Shown: one piece after another, positions 24,218 through 32,283 of the stretch | How positions within the stretch are numbered: position 1 is the stretch's first letter | How the letters are laid out: each line of letters opens with the position of its first letter | NCBI GenBank assembly: GCA_963204745.1 | Contig: CAUJHF010000015.1 | Span: 1 to 35,981, forward strand | Reading direction: 5' to 3' | Origin: Pseudomonadota bacterium | GTDB taxonomy: Bacteria; Pseudomonadota; Gammaproteobacteria; Steroidobacterales; GCA-2729495 | DNA length: 35,981 nt | Made by a program: the position numbers and the translations under genes | Notes under the pieces: generated by a model | What the model was told of the DNA's origin: nothing | Databases searched by the model: none | What the model saw: the letters and a program-made list of their open reading frames with translations, nothing else

Positions 24218-25489
24218 ATGAGCAACAAGACTGATCCGAATCTCGTCACGCGTGCCATCGAGCAGATCGACCGCGACCGGCTGGTCGACCTGGTCGTGCA
24301 GCTGGTCAACGTGCCGAGCCCGACCGGCAGCGAAGGCGACATGGGCCGCGCGCTGCACGAGGTCCTGCGCGGTGCGAATTTCCGCTCTACCCTGCAGCCG
24401 ATCGGTGATCAGCGGTACAACGCGGTCGGCATCCTCGAAGGTGCAGCCAAGGGCAAGAGCCTGATGTTCAACGGTCACCTCGATACCTCTTTCGGTCCCG
24501 AACAGGCGAGCCGTGGCATCGGCTACCGCTGCGAAGGCACGGTAGTGGATGACGAATGGATCTACGGCATGGGTTCGTTCAACATGAAGAGCGCACTGGC
24601 CACCTACGTGGTGGCGAGCGAAGCGATCCAGGCAGCCGGCATCAGGCTGGCCGGCGATGTGGTCATCGCCGGGGTCTGCGGCGAGATCGAAAAGGCACCG
24701 GTCAACGATTTCGATGGCCCGAGCTTTCAGGGCTACGGCGTGGGTACCAAGTACGCGATCACGCACGGCGCGGTGGCCGACTACTGCATCCTCGGCGAAC
24801 CGACCAACATGATGCTGATTCCGCGCCACTGCGGCACCACCTGGCTGAAGATCAAGGTGCCGGGCGTCCTGATCCACACAGCCTGGTCGAAGCCCGAGCA
24901 GAATGCGATCAGCAACGCCACGCTGGTGCTCGATGCCCTGCACAAGTGGATGCCGGAATACATCGAGCGCAATGCCCTGGGTGATTTCCGGCCCAAGGTG
25001 AATATCGCTGCCATCGAGGGCGGCTGGCCATGGCGCGGCGCACGGACGCCGGACGACTGCTGCATCTATCTGGACGTGCGCACCCTGCCGGATGTACTGC
25101 CCGTGCAGGCCTATCACGAAGTCCGTGAGCTGATCCGCGGCGTGGTGAGCAAGCATCCGGCGCTGGAAGGCACCACCGTGGACATCTACGTCTCGGCGCC
25201 CGGCACCTCGATTCCAGACGACCATGCGTTGATAAAGACTATCGTCGGCGCTCACACTGAGCAGCTCGGCAAGGCACCGGAGTTCGGCACTGAAACCTGG
25301 TACAGCGATGCCGCCCATATGAACCGCTACGGCATTCCCACGGTCAACTACGGCTCTGCCGGCAGGCTGCGCAGCGGCGGCGGCGGTTTCTCCACGCACC
25401 AGGGCGAGCACGTGCACATCGGCGACATGGTGGACATGACGCGGATCTACGTGCGCTGCATCCTCGCAATCTGCGGAGTCGCGGCCTGA
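24218..25489 (+). CDS. M20-family amidohydrolase/deacylase with an Asn at the bridging position
   Basis: The 423-residue protein has the ArgE/DapE/CPG2 layout: catalytic domain, a lid domain (about residues 210-330) and a C-terminal catalytic half. Metal residues found are H87 in GHLD, E194 in GEPT and H394 near the end. The position normally occupied by the bridging Asp of the DMK motif is N122 (FNMKS), and the usual EE pair reads E156-I-E158. These changes might alter metal binding or signal a distinct subfamily. ATG 24218 is supported by AGGG upstream; an in-frame longer frame overlaps the preceding gene. Such enzymes cut N-acyl or N-carbamoyl bonds. It lies 35 bases after the FAH gene. 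Confidence 0.85.
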   Translation: MSNKTDPNLVTRAIEQIDRDRLVDLVVQLVNVPSPTGSEGDMGRALHEVLRGANFRSTLQPIGDQRYNAVGILEGAAKGKSLMFNGHLDTSFGPEQASRGIGYRCEGTVVDDEWIYGMGSFNMKSALATYVVASEAIQAAGIRLAGDVVIAGVCGEIEKAPVNDFDGPSFQGYGVGTKYAITHGAVADYCILGEPTNMMLIPRHCGTTWLKIKVPGVLIHTAWSKPEQNAISNATLVLDALHKWMPEYIERNALGDFRPKVNIAAIEGGWPWRGARTPDDCCIYLDVRTLPDVLPVQAYHEVRELIRGVVSKHPALEGTTVDIYVSAPGTSIPDDHALIKTIVGAHTEQLGKAPEFGTETWYSDAAHMNRYGIPTVNYGSAGRLRSGGGGFSTHQGEHVHIGDMVDMTRIYVRCILAICGVAA

Positions 25490-25502
25490 GCCGGCCAGGA
25501 GC

Positions 25503-26312
25503 ATGAGCACACCAGCACTGCACGAACTGCTAGCCAAGGCGCGCGTCTATGACCTCGGCCAGGCCTACTGGCCCGGCATGCCGGTGCATCCTTTCGACCC
25601 GCCCTTCCAGTTTTACCTGTACCGCTACCACGAGTACGTGGAGAAGGATCTCGGCAAGATCGAGCCGGGCTTTGGCGACGCGATCAGCCTGCTGATCACG
25701 TCCATGCATTCCGGCACGCACTTCGACGTGCCGGTGCACATGTCGCAGGACTACAAGGTACAGGGCATCGATATCCGCCCCTACCAGCGCGACACCGGCT
25801 TCGTGGATTTGCCCGAACCGCTGCACAGCATGGAGAAGGTGCCCCCGCTGGTGCTGCCCGCCACGCTGTTCGACATTCCGGCCGCGCTCGGCATGGAGGT
25901 ACTCCCCGAGCGCTATTCGATCACCGTCGCCGATCTCGAGGCGGCTGCCGAGCGGCAGAAGATCAGCATCGCAGCCGGTTCGTGCGTGCTGGTACGCACC
26001 GGTTACGCGCGCTACTTCGAGACCGACCGCGACACCTATCTCTACAAGTGGGCCGGCCTCTCGCCGGAAGCGGTGAGCTGGATCGCCGCACGCAAACCGC
26101 GGCTGGTGGGCACCGATAACCTGTCCATCGGCGTACCCAATCTCTTCGACGCCCATCGTCAGCTGATGATCGAAAACGGCATCTACGTGATGAAGAGCCT
26201 GACACTCGAAGCGCTGGCTGCCGATCACCAGTCCGTATCGACGGTGGTGGTGCTGCCGCTCAAGATCAAGGGCGGTGAAGCCTCGCTGGTGCGCCCGATC
26301 GCACTGGCCTGA
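25503..26312 (+). CDS. Cyclase-family metal-dependent hydrolase (kynurenine formamidase-like)
   Basis: The 269-residue protein contains the family motif HSGTHFDVPVH (H69, H73, D75, H79), the metal site of cyclase-family enzymes (PF04199). Members include kynurenine formamidase KynB and isatin hydrolase, which open amide or lactam bonds, and polyketide cyclase-like proteins. It also has RTGYARYFETDRDTYLYKWAGLSPE, with a GTDxxS-type active-site continuation at LVGTDNLSIG. No kynurenine pathway genes are in the window. The start ATG 25503 follows AGGAG with only one base of spacing, so translation may rely on coupling to the M20 gene 13 bases upstream. In the cluster it is another candidate for ring or amide hydrolysis. 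Confidence 0.9.
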   Translation: MSTPALHELLAKARVYDLGQAYWPGMPVHPFDPPFQFYLYRYHEYVEKDLGKIEPGFGDAISLLITSMHSGTHFDVPVHMSQDYKVQGIDIRPYQRDTGFVDLPEPLHSMEKVPPLVLPATLFDIPAALGMEVLPERYSITVADLEAAAERQKISIAAGSCVLVRTGYARYFETDRDTYLYKWAGLSPEAVSWIAARKPRLVGTDNLSIGVPNLFDAHRQLMIENGIYVMKSLTLEALAADHQSVSTVVVLPLKIKGGEASLVRPIALA

Positions 26313-26332
26313 AACTTACCCAAAGGACCGAC

Positions 26333-27517
26333 ATGCAAGACAAGATCTGGATCAGCGAACTCAACCAGCGCAAGGAAGTACAGGAAGGCTTCAACCGCAG
26401 CCGCCCGGTGCGCTTTTATGACACCACCCTGCGCGACGGCGAGCAGGCCGTCGGCGTGGTGTTCAACCCGGATGAGAAATTTGCCATCGCCTGCGGCCTC
26501 GACAAGCTCGGCGTGGCGCGGATTGAAGCCGGCTTCCCGCGCGTATCGGAAGCCGACACACAGGCGGTGCGGCGTATTCTCAAGGCCGGTCTCAAGGCCG
26601 AGATCTGGGGCTTTTCCCGTGCCGTGCGCGGCGACCTCGATGCGCTGATCGAACTCGGCATCAGCCAGGCGCTGATCGAGATCTCCACCAGCGAGATCAA
26701 GATGAAGGCTTACGGTTTCGACCAGGCCAGGGTGATCAGGAACGTCAGCGAATCAGTACAGCACGCGGTGAAGAACGGCATGAAAGTACTGTTCTTCCCG
26801 GTCGACAGCACGCGCAGCGAGCTCGGCTTCCTGCGCAAGGTCTACCAGACCGCGCTGGATGCCGGCGCCACCGAACTCGCCGTGGTCGACACCATTGGCG
26901 CCTGCGCACCCGAAGCGGTCGAGAGCATGATCCGCGAAGTGCGCGGCTGGATCGGCCCGGATGTGCCGCTGCACTTCCACGGCCACAACGACTTCGGCCT
27001 CGGCACGGCATCAGCGATCGCTGCCGTGCGCGGCGGTGCCGACTGGATACAGGGCACCATCAACGGCATCGGCGAACGCGCCGGCAACTCCGATCTTTGC
27101 GAAGTCGCGCTGGCGCTCAGCTGCCTCTACAACGTGCCCATTGAACTCGACCTCAGCCAGGCGCGACAGGTATCAGCACTGGTACAGAAAGCCGGCAACT
27201 ACCGCGTGGACGGCTGGCGCCCGGTGGTCGGCGACAACCTCTTCATCCGCGAAAGCGGCGCGGTGGCCAACCAGTTCCACATACCGGCTGCCATCGAGCC
27301 CTACTCGGCTGATCTCGTCGCCGCCGAACGCAAGATCGTGCTGGGCAAGAAGAGCGGCCTGGTCAGCGTGCAACTCAAGGCCGAGGAGCTTGGCATCAAG
27401 CTGCCCGAGTCGGCCCATGCCGAGGTTCTGGCCCGCGTCAAAGACCTGGGCACCAGCGCCAAACGGCTGATCACGGACGAGGAATTCCGCCAGATCGCGC
27501 GGGCTGTCGCTGCCTGA
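26333..27517 (+). CDS. DRE-TIM family acyltransferase/lyase (homocitrate or isopropylmalate synthase-like)
   Basis: The 394-residue protein has the DRE-TIM metallolyase pattern: FYDTTLRDGEQ with R34 and D35, then HFHGHND with metal ligands H216 and H218, and the flap GTINGIGERAGN. It has no room for the C-terminal regulatory domain of LeuA, so it resembles the catalytic core of NifV-type homocitrate synthase (about 380 residues). Members condense acetyl-CoA with a 2-oxo acid, or cleave hydroxy acids. I would not assign a substrate. No nif or leu genes are nearby. The start ATG 26333 has AAAGGA 6 bases upstream, and the gene follows the cyclase by 20 bases. It likely joins or releases an acetyl unit at the end of a degradation pathway. 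Confidence 0.88.
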   Translation: MQDKIWISELNQRKEVQEGFNRSRPVRFYDTTLRDGEQAVGVVFNPDEKFAIACGLDKLGVARIEAGFPRVSEADTQAVRRILKAGLKAEIWGFSRAVRGDLDALIELGISQALIEISTSEIKMKAYGFDQARVIRNVSESVQHAVKNGMKVLFFPVDSTRSELGFLRKVYQTALDAGATELAVVDTIGACAPEAVESMIREVRGWIGPDVPLHFHGHNDFGLGTASAIAAVRGGADWIQGTINGIGERAGNSDLCEVALALSCLYNVPIELDLSQARQVSALVQKAGNYRVDGWRPVVGDNLFIRESGAVANQFHIPAAIEPYSADLVAAERKIVLGKKSGLVSVQLKAEELGIKLPESAHAEVLARVKDLGTSAKRLITDEEFRQIARAVAA

Positions 27518-27575
27518 GCGGCGCCCCGCCTGCAGACGCGCTATTGCGGGTATCACGTATATCTGCGCCTTGGCC

Positions 27576-27601
27576 AACCTGTATCTTTACTAATACAGGT
27601 T
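27576..27601. promoter_or_regulatory. Perfect 9-bp inverted repeat upstream of the Rieske gene (candidate operator)
   Basis: AACCTGTAT (27576-27584) and ATACAGGTT (27593-27601) are exact reverse complements separated by 8 bases (CTTTACTA). The dyad lies 18 bases upstream of ATG 27620, and TAATAC inside it resembles a -10 element. It could be a repressor site or a hairpin over the ribosome-site leader. It occupies the one larger gap (102 bases) inside the cluster. Confidence 0.55.
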
Positions 27602-27619
27602 AGTTCCAAGGAGACGCTC

Positions 27620-28729
27620 ATGCTTATCAATTTCTGGTACGCCGCGGCCTACAGCAATGCGGTGACGGCCGACAAGCCGCTGAAGGTCAAGATGCTCGGT
27701 CAGCACTTTGCCCTGTACCGCGACTCGAAAGGGGTCGCGCGTTGCGTCAGCGATATCTGTATCCACCGCAGCGCTTCGCTGTCCGGCGGCAAGATCAAGG
27801 GCGACTGCATCGAGTGCCCGTATCACGGCTGGCAGTTCAACGGTGATGGCGCCTGCACGAAGATCCCGTCACTGGGCATCGACGGCAAGCCGCCGGCACG
27901 CGCCAAGATCGACGCGTACCCGGTTGAAGAACGCTACGGGCTGGTGCACGTGTTTCTCGGCGACCTGCCCGAGGAAGAACGCCCGCCGATCATGGCGATC
28001 CCGGAATGGGACCAGGAAGGCTGGCGCTGCATTCATCTCGACTACGAATGGAAGACGAACTGGGAACGTTCGGTCGAAGCCGGCCTCGACCCGGCGCATG
28101 CCGAGTTTGTGCACACGGGCATGAAGTTTGCCGGTTCAGATGAGGAGTACATCATTCCCAAGCTCAGCGTCGAACGAACCAGGTGGGGTGCGCAACAGAG
28201 CTTCGACATCAAGACGATCGCGGCGCGCGGCGATCTGAAACATGTCAAGCCAGTGGCCGCACAGGTCACGGCGTTCGCATCGTTCCACGGGCCGACGTGC
28301 ACGGAAACACGGCTGACCCTCGCGCCCGGGCAGATCGTCATCCAGTACATGTTCGAGACGCCGATCGACGAGTTCCACATCAGGAAACACCTGGTCAGTG
28401 CCCGCACGGTCAATCTCGACCCCGGCTTCGACAAGCCGACGAACCAGATGAACCTGTTCGTTGCGGAGGAAGACCGGGTCATTATCGAACAGGTGGATCC
28501 GGCGATATTTCCCGAGTCGAATACCAAAGAGCTGCTGGTACCGGCTGACAAGCAGATCGCGATCTACCGCGAGATGATTGCCGAATGGGAAGCACGCGGC
28601 TGGCGTATCGATACCCGCAAGGTCGCCGCGGATCGCGGCCGCATCGGCTATGCCATCCCGTGTCCGGCGCGCCGCACACAGGCGAACTGGACACTGGATG
28701 CCACGCCAATGCTGCCCGCCAGGGCCTGA
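27620..28729 (+). CDS. Rieske non-heme iron oxygenase, alpha subunit type
   Basis: The 369-residue protein has the Rieske [2Fe-2S] motif C47-x-H49-x16-C66-x2-H69 in the N-terminal domain. The catalytic domain carries the mononuclear iron site D157-x2-H160-x4-H165 (NWERSVEAGLDP region), the usual D/H/H arrangement. It is the ring-hydroxylating or O-demethylating type, close to vanillate demethylase-like or PaO-like enzymes of about 350 residues. No ferredoxin or reductase gene is adjacent, so electron delivery must come from elsewhere. ATG 27620 has AAGGAG 7 bases upstream. It follows the DRE-TIM gene by 102 bases with an inverted repeat between them, so it may have its own promoter. In the cluster it probably starts or continues oxidation of the substrate. 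Confidence 0.92.
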   Translation: MLINFWYAAAYSNAVTADKPLKVKMLGQHFALYRDSKGVARCVSDICIHRSASLSGGKIKGDCIECPYHGWQFNGDGACTKIPSLGIDGKPPARAKIDAYPVEERYGLVHVFLGDLPEEERPPIMAIPEWDQEGWRCIHLDYEWKTNWERSVEAGLDPAHAEFVHTGMKFAGSDEEYIIPKLSVERTRWGAQQSFDIKTIAARGDLKHVKPVAAQVTAFASFHGPTCTETRLTLAPGQIVIQYMFETPIDEFHIRKHLVSARTVNLDPGFDKPTNQMNLFVAEEDRVIIEQVDPAIFPESNTKELLVPADKQIAIYREMIAEWEARGWRIDTRKVAADRGRIGYAIPCPARRTQANWTLDATPMLPARA

Positions 28730-28756
28730 CGCCCGAACCCGTCCCTCGCCCCGGAT

Positions 28757-28772
28757 TGTGATTTCCTTCACA
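28757..28772 (+). promoter_or_regulatory. Perfect CRP-type binding site upstream of crp
   Basis: TGTGATTTCCTTCACA has the exact core TGTGA-N6-TCACA of CRP/Vfr sites. It lies 162 bases upstream of the start of crp at 28935 and 27 bases after the stop of the Rieske gene. Autoregulation by CRP is known in E. coli, so this site is well placed to control crp. Confidence 0.85.
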
Positions 28773-28934
28773 GTTCCGGCAGGTCGCAGTTCACGTTGCT
28801 GCGCCGATGACGTACCGTAAGCGCCGATTCAACATATTCTTCGTTCTGCTTCGGGTTTTCGGGCGTGGTGGCCTGAAGGGGTTTTTACCCGGGCAGACTT
28901 GGGCTTGTACGGGTTTAATTGGGGAGATACTGCA

Positions 28935-29603
28935 ATGACGACTATCGGCAAATCGATGAGCGAAGTTCCGGCGATCAACCGTTTCCTGACCTACTGCCGC
29001 GTACGTACCGTACCGGGCAAAACCGTCATGATTCATGCGGGCGATGTACCTGACAGCCTCTACTACATCATGGACGGCTCGGTCGAAGTGATGATCGAGG
29101 ACGAGGACGGCAACGAGATGGTGCTGGCCTACCTGAACAAGGGACAGTTCTTCGGCGAAATGGGCCTGTTTCACGACCAGCCCGCCCGCAGTGCCTGGGT
29201 GCGAACCCGCAGCACGGCAGAAATCGCCGAAATGACCTACGCCCGCTTCCGGCAGATCGCCAGCGAGAGCCCGGGCCTGGTCTTTGAACTGGCCACCCAG
29301 CTCGCCACCCGCCTCGACCGCACCAACCGCAAACTTGGCGACCTCGCTTTCGTCGATGTCACCGGCCGTGTGGCGCACGCCATCATGGATCTGTGCAACG
29401 AACCCGACGCGATGACCCATCCGGACGGCATGCAGATCAAGGTCAGCCGCCAGGAGCTGTCACGCCTCGTCGGCTGCTCACGCGAGATGGCCGGCCGCGT
29501 ACTGAAGGTACTCGAGGAACAGGGCCTGATTTCCGCCAGCGGCAAGACCATCGTGGTCTTCAATGCGCGCCCAAAGCCCCGACTGAAGGCCGTCGGCCTC
29601 TGA
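28935..29603 (+). CDS. crp: cAMP-receptor protein (CRP/Vfr family) transcription regulator
   Basis: The 222-residue protein aligns closely with CRP and Vfr. It has the cyclic-nucleotide phosphate-binding cassette FFGEMGLFHDQPARSAWVR (equivalent to GELGLF...RSAWVR in E. coli), the C-helix GDLAFVDVTGRVAHAIM and the DNA-binding helix-turn-helix SRQELSRLVGCSREMAGRVLK. The DAMTHPDGMQIK segment is the conserved stretch of Vfr/CRP orthologs. ATG 28935 is chosen because GGGGAG lies 8 bases upstream; a longer frame from GTG or ATG 28899 has no support. The 205-base leader holds a perfect CRP site, so the gene is likely autoregulated. It may also act on the adjacent catabolic cluster, though no such site is seen there. 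The gene converges with rpe, with repeats between. Confidence 0.95.
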   Translation: MTTIGKSMSEVPAINRFLTYCRVRTVPGKTVMIHAGDVPDSLYYIMDGSVEVMIEDEDGNEMVLAYLNKGQFFGEMGLFHDQPARSAWVRTRSTAEIAEMTYARFRQIASESPGLVFELATQLATRLDRTNRKLGDLAFVDVTGRVAHAIMDLCNEPDAMTHPDGMQIKVSRQELSRLVGCSREMAGRVLKVLEEQGLISASGKTIVVFNARPKPRLKAVGL

Positions 29604-29617
29604 TATAGAACCCCGCT

Positions 29618-29744
29618 GCAGGAGCGCCTTCCGCCCGATCCCCGTGGGTAGGAGCCCCTTCCGGCGCGATCCGCAACCGAGAGACTCGCGCCTGAAGGCG
29701 CTCCTACGGTCGGGGTCGGGGATCGCGCCTGAAGGCGCTCCTAC
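29618..29744. repeat. Second cluster of REP-like repeats between crp and rpe
   Basis: Four copies of the GTAGGAGCG...CGCGAT element are present: two plus copies (29618-29639, degenerate; 29648-29670, with two changes) and two minus copies (29685-29707 and 29722-29744). Plus and minus copies face each other, so RNA from either strand can form stem-loops. The last minus copy overlaps the end of rpe. The stop codon TAG of rpe (29743-29741 on the minus strand) is the TAG of the repeat. Confidence 0.9.
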
Positions 29745-30415
29745 GACGAGGGCAGCTCGGCGCGCATGCGCCTGATGGTTGCAGCGTAGTCGCTACTGCC
29801 GAAGATCGCCGAACCTGCCACGAATACATCTGCACCGGCCTCCGCGACACTGCGGATATTGTCGGCCTTGATCCCGCCATCGACTTCCAGCATCACCGGA
29901 CGGCCCAGTGCCGCAATCCGCTCGCGCACCGCGCGCAGTTTCGGCAGAGTACCCGGGATGAATGCCTGGCCACCGAAGCCCGGATTCACCGACATGACCA
30001 GCACGAGGTCCAGGTGCGATAGCGTGTAGTCCAGGCAATCGAGCGACGTGGCGGGATTCAGCGCCAGACCCGGACGGCAGCCGAGTTCACGGATCAGGCT
30101 GATCGTCCGGTCCACATGGCGGGTTGCCTCGGGATGAAAGCTGATCCAGCTCGCGCCGGCAGCTGCAAAGGCGCGCGCCAGTTCATCCACCGGCTGTACC
30201 ATCAGATGGACGTCGATCGGCGCCTTGATGCCACGCTTGCGCAGCGCCGCACACACCAGCGGACCGATGGTCAGGTTCGGCACGTAGTGGTTGTCCATCA
30301 CATCAAAGTGAATCACGTCGGCGCCGGCCGCGAGAACGGCCTCGACTTCCTCGCCGAGCCGGGCGAAATCCGCCGAGAGGATGGACGGAGCGATCAGGCG
30401 GGCGGGTAATTTCAC
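29741..30415 (-). CDS. rpe: Ribulose-phosphate 3-epimerase
   Basis: The 224-residue protein has the TIM-barrel pattern of Rpe: [34 protein letters not shown] (metal-binding H and catalytic D), [33 protein letters not shown] and [11 protein letters not shown] (second catalytic D), and AGSAIFG. It interconverts D-ribulose 5-phosphate and D-xylulose 5-phosphate in the pentose phosphate pathway. The length is normal. ATG 30415 has no strong ribosome site (the leader is AGCGAAAAGCAGCTTCAGTGAA-like). It lies 48 bases downstream of djlA on the same strand and converges with crp. The C-terminus is odd: it ends in two serines (LPSS) and the stop codon is given by a REP-like repeat, so the natural end may have been changed by repeat insertion. 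Confidence 0.97.
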   Translation of the reverse strand: MKLPARLIAPSILSADFARLGEEVEAVLAAGADVIHFDVMDNHYVPNLTIGPLVCAALRKRGIKAPIDVHLMVQPVDELARAFAAAGASWISFHPEATRHVDRTISLIRELGCRPGLALNPATSLDCLDYTLSHLDLVLVMSVNPGFGGQAFIPGTLPKLRAVRERIAALGRPVMLEVDGGIKADNIRSVAEAGADVFVAGSAIFGSSDYAATIRRMRAELPSS

Positions 30416-30463
30416 TGAAGCTGCTTTTCGCTGCGGGGACAGGGCCGAAAATATAGCACGCGC

Positions 30464-31279
30464 TCAGCGCATGCCCCGGTGTTCGCGGATCAGTTCATAG
30501 GCGGCGCGGATCTCGTGCGTACGCTCCTTCGCCGTCTCGAGCATGTCCTCGGGCAGGCCGCGGGCGGCCTGCTTGTCCGGGTGATGCTGGTTCATCAGGC
30601 GCCGGTAGGCCTTCTTGACCTCGGCATCGCTGGCATCGGGCTCGATGTCCAGTGCCCGATAGGCGCCGCCCAGCGTCTGCTGGGGCGTGCTGGTGGTGCG
30701 CTGCTGGCGGAAGGCACGACGGGCGCGCAGTGCCGCTTCCAGGTGCGTGAGCCCTAACGTGCTGACGCCGAGCGTGCGGGCCATCTGCAGCAACAGCGCA
30801 CGCTCACCGGTACCGATCACGGCCTTGCCGAGCAGGAAGTCCATCTGGATCTCGAGAAAAGTCTGCAGCAGCTGCGGCTGGCTTCGACAGGCAAGCCGCA
30901 GCTTCGCGATATGCTCCTGCAGCGGAAAATCCTGGCCCTTGCCCAGCGTGAAGCAATCCATCGCCCGACGCACCGCCGCAGGCGGCAGGTGCATGTTCGC
31001 CATGACGGTGCGCGCTGAATCGAGTTCTTCTTCGGAAACCCGGCCGTCAGCCTTGGCCAGCGCACCCAGGCCGTAGAAAGTGGTCTCGAAAAACAGCCGC
31101 TGCCGGTCGGCAGCCGACCAGATGCCGGCATCCGCCGGGTTATAGCCGAGCCCGCGCAGTCCCTCCGGTCCGGCGCCGCGGTCGAACTGGTGGCCGAGCG
31201 CCGCACCGATGATCGCTCCCGGCGGGCCGCCGACGATCAGACCGAGAATGCCGCCGCCGACTTTGCCTATCCATGCCAT
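30464..31279 (-). CDS. djlA: Co-chaperone DjlA (DnaJ-like, membrane-anchored)
   Basis: The 271-residue protein has an N-terminal Gly-rich membrane segment (VGGGILGLIVGGPPGAIIGAALGHQFD) as in E. coli DjlA, a central TerB-like all-helical domain (about residues 60-190) and a C-terminal J domain. The J domain contains the HPD motif (HHPDK) near residue 236, which stimulates the ATPase of DnaK. The J domain is at the C-terminus as in DjlA, unlike DnaJ. The start ATG 31279 has no recognisable Shine-Dalgarno sequence, and only 34 bases separate it from the divergent purC start. The gene precedes rpe on the same strand. Confidence 0.92.
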   Translation of the reverse strand: MAWIGKVGGGILGLIVGGPPGAIIGAALGHQFDRGAGPEGLRGLGYNPADAGIWSAADRQRLFFETTFYGLGALAKADGRVSEEELDSARTVMANMHLPPAAVRRAMDCFTLGKGQDFPLQEHIAKLRLACRSQPQLLQTFLEIQMDFLLGKAVIGTGERALLLQMARTLGVSTLGLTHLEAALRARRAFRQQRTTSTPQQTLGGAYRALDIEPDASDAEVKKAYRRLMNQHHPDKQAARGLPEDMLETAKERTHEIRAAYELIREHRGMR

Positions 31280-31313
31280 GTACTAAAAGCCAAGCGGAGG
31301 TCCCGCTGCTAGA

Positions 31314-32234
31314 ATGCTGCCGATGAATGCCGAGATCGCCCCTGACGCACTCTACGAATCCAGATTGACAGCCCTCACCCGGCTCAGTCAAGGCAAGGTG
31401 CGCGACATCTATGCCGTGGACGCAGACCATCTGCTGATTGTCACCACCGACCGGCTGTCCGCATTCGATGTCGTGCTGCCCGATCCGATCCCGGGCAAGG
31501 GCGAAGTGCTCACCCAACTGTCGAACTTCTGGTTTGGCCGCACGGCCGGCATCGTCCGCAACCACCTGGCCAGCCTGAAACTCGATGACGTCATCACCGA
31601 TCCGGTTGAGCGCGAGACTGTCGCTTCGCGGTCCATGCTGGTCCGTCGCCTCAGGCCGCTGCCCATAGAGGCCGTGGTACGCGGTTACCTGATCGGCTCG
31701 GGCTACAAGGACTATCAGGCCACCGGTGGCATCTGCGGCGTCGAACTGCCCGCCGGTCTGCCGCTCGCCGCGCAGCTGCCCGAGCCGATCTTCACGCCCG
31801 CCACCAAGGCGGCCATCGGCGATCACGACGAGAACATCAGCTTTGCCGAATGCGCAAAGCTGATCGGCGCCGATCTCGCCCAGTGCGTGCGCTCCCTGGC
31901 TATCCGCATCTATACCGAAGGCGCAGCCTATGCGCGCAAACATGGCATCATCATCGCCGACACCAAGTTCGAGTTTGGTCTCGACGAGCAGGGCGAGCTG
32001 TACCTGATCGACGAGGTGATGACACCTGATTCGTCGCGCTTCTGGCCGGCTGCCGAATATCGCACCGGGATCAGTCCGCCGAGCTTCGACAAGCAGTTCG
32101 TGCGCGACTACCTGGAGACGCTGGACTGGGACAAGAAAGCGCCCGGGCCGCGTCTGCCGCAAGCCATCATCGATGGCACCAGCGCGAAGTACCGCCAGGC
32201 CCTGGCCCTGCTGACCGGTGCGCCAAGGGCCTGA
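31314..32234 (+). CDS. purC: Phosphoribosylaminoimidazole-succinocarboxamide synthase
   Basis: The 306-residue protein has the SAICAR synthetase landmarks [70 protein letters not shown] (with the ATP and substrate contacts), [18 protein letters not shown] and [32 protein letters not shown]. It joins CAIR and aspartate with ATP in purine synthesis. This is the longer (about 300-residue) type of PurC. GGAGG lies 13 bases before ATG 31314; an in-frame ATG at 31323 is a possible alternative start. It diverges from djlA with 34 bases between them and converges with pmbA. Confidence 0.98.
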   Translation: MLPMNAEIAPDALYESRLTALTRLSQGKVRDIYAVDADHLLIVTTDRLSAFDVVLPDPIPGKGEVLTQLSNFWFGRTAGIVRNHLASLKLDDVITDPVERETVASRSMLVRRLRPLPIEAVVRGYLIGSGYKDYQATGGICGVELPAGLPLAAQLPEPIFTPATKAAIGDHDENISFAECAKLIGADLAQCVRSLAIRIYTEGAAYARKHGIIIADTKFEFGLDEQGELYLIDEVMTPDSSRFWPAAEYRTGISPPSFDKQFVRDYLETLDWDKKAPGPRLPQAIIDGTSAKYRQALALLTGAPRA

Positions 32235-32283
32235 GCGCGCCGCGCTGCCCTGACTGCACCGCCACTTCAGCCCAGGCAGGCCG

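Noticed and set aside
20941-25489. Ectoine degradation (M24 plus deacetylase)
   Set aside because: The M24 protein is comparable, but the second enzyme is M20, not the AstE-like deacetylase of that pathway. The other expected genes (transaminase, aldehyde dehydrogenase, EnuR-like regulator) are absent.
26333-27517. 2-isopropylmalate synthase (leuA) or nifV
   Set aside because: It is too short for LeuA with its regulatory domain, and there are no leu or nif genes nearby. Family membership is clear but not the substrate.
28791-29420. 209-codon minus-strand frame opposite crp
   Set aside because: It mirrors the conserved crp coding region and has no ribosome site or motif.
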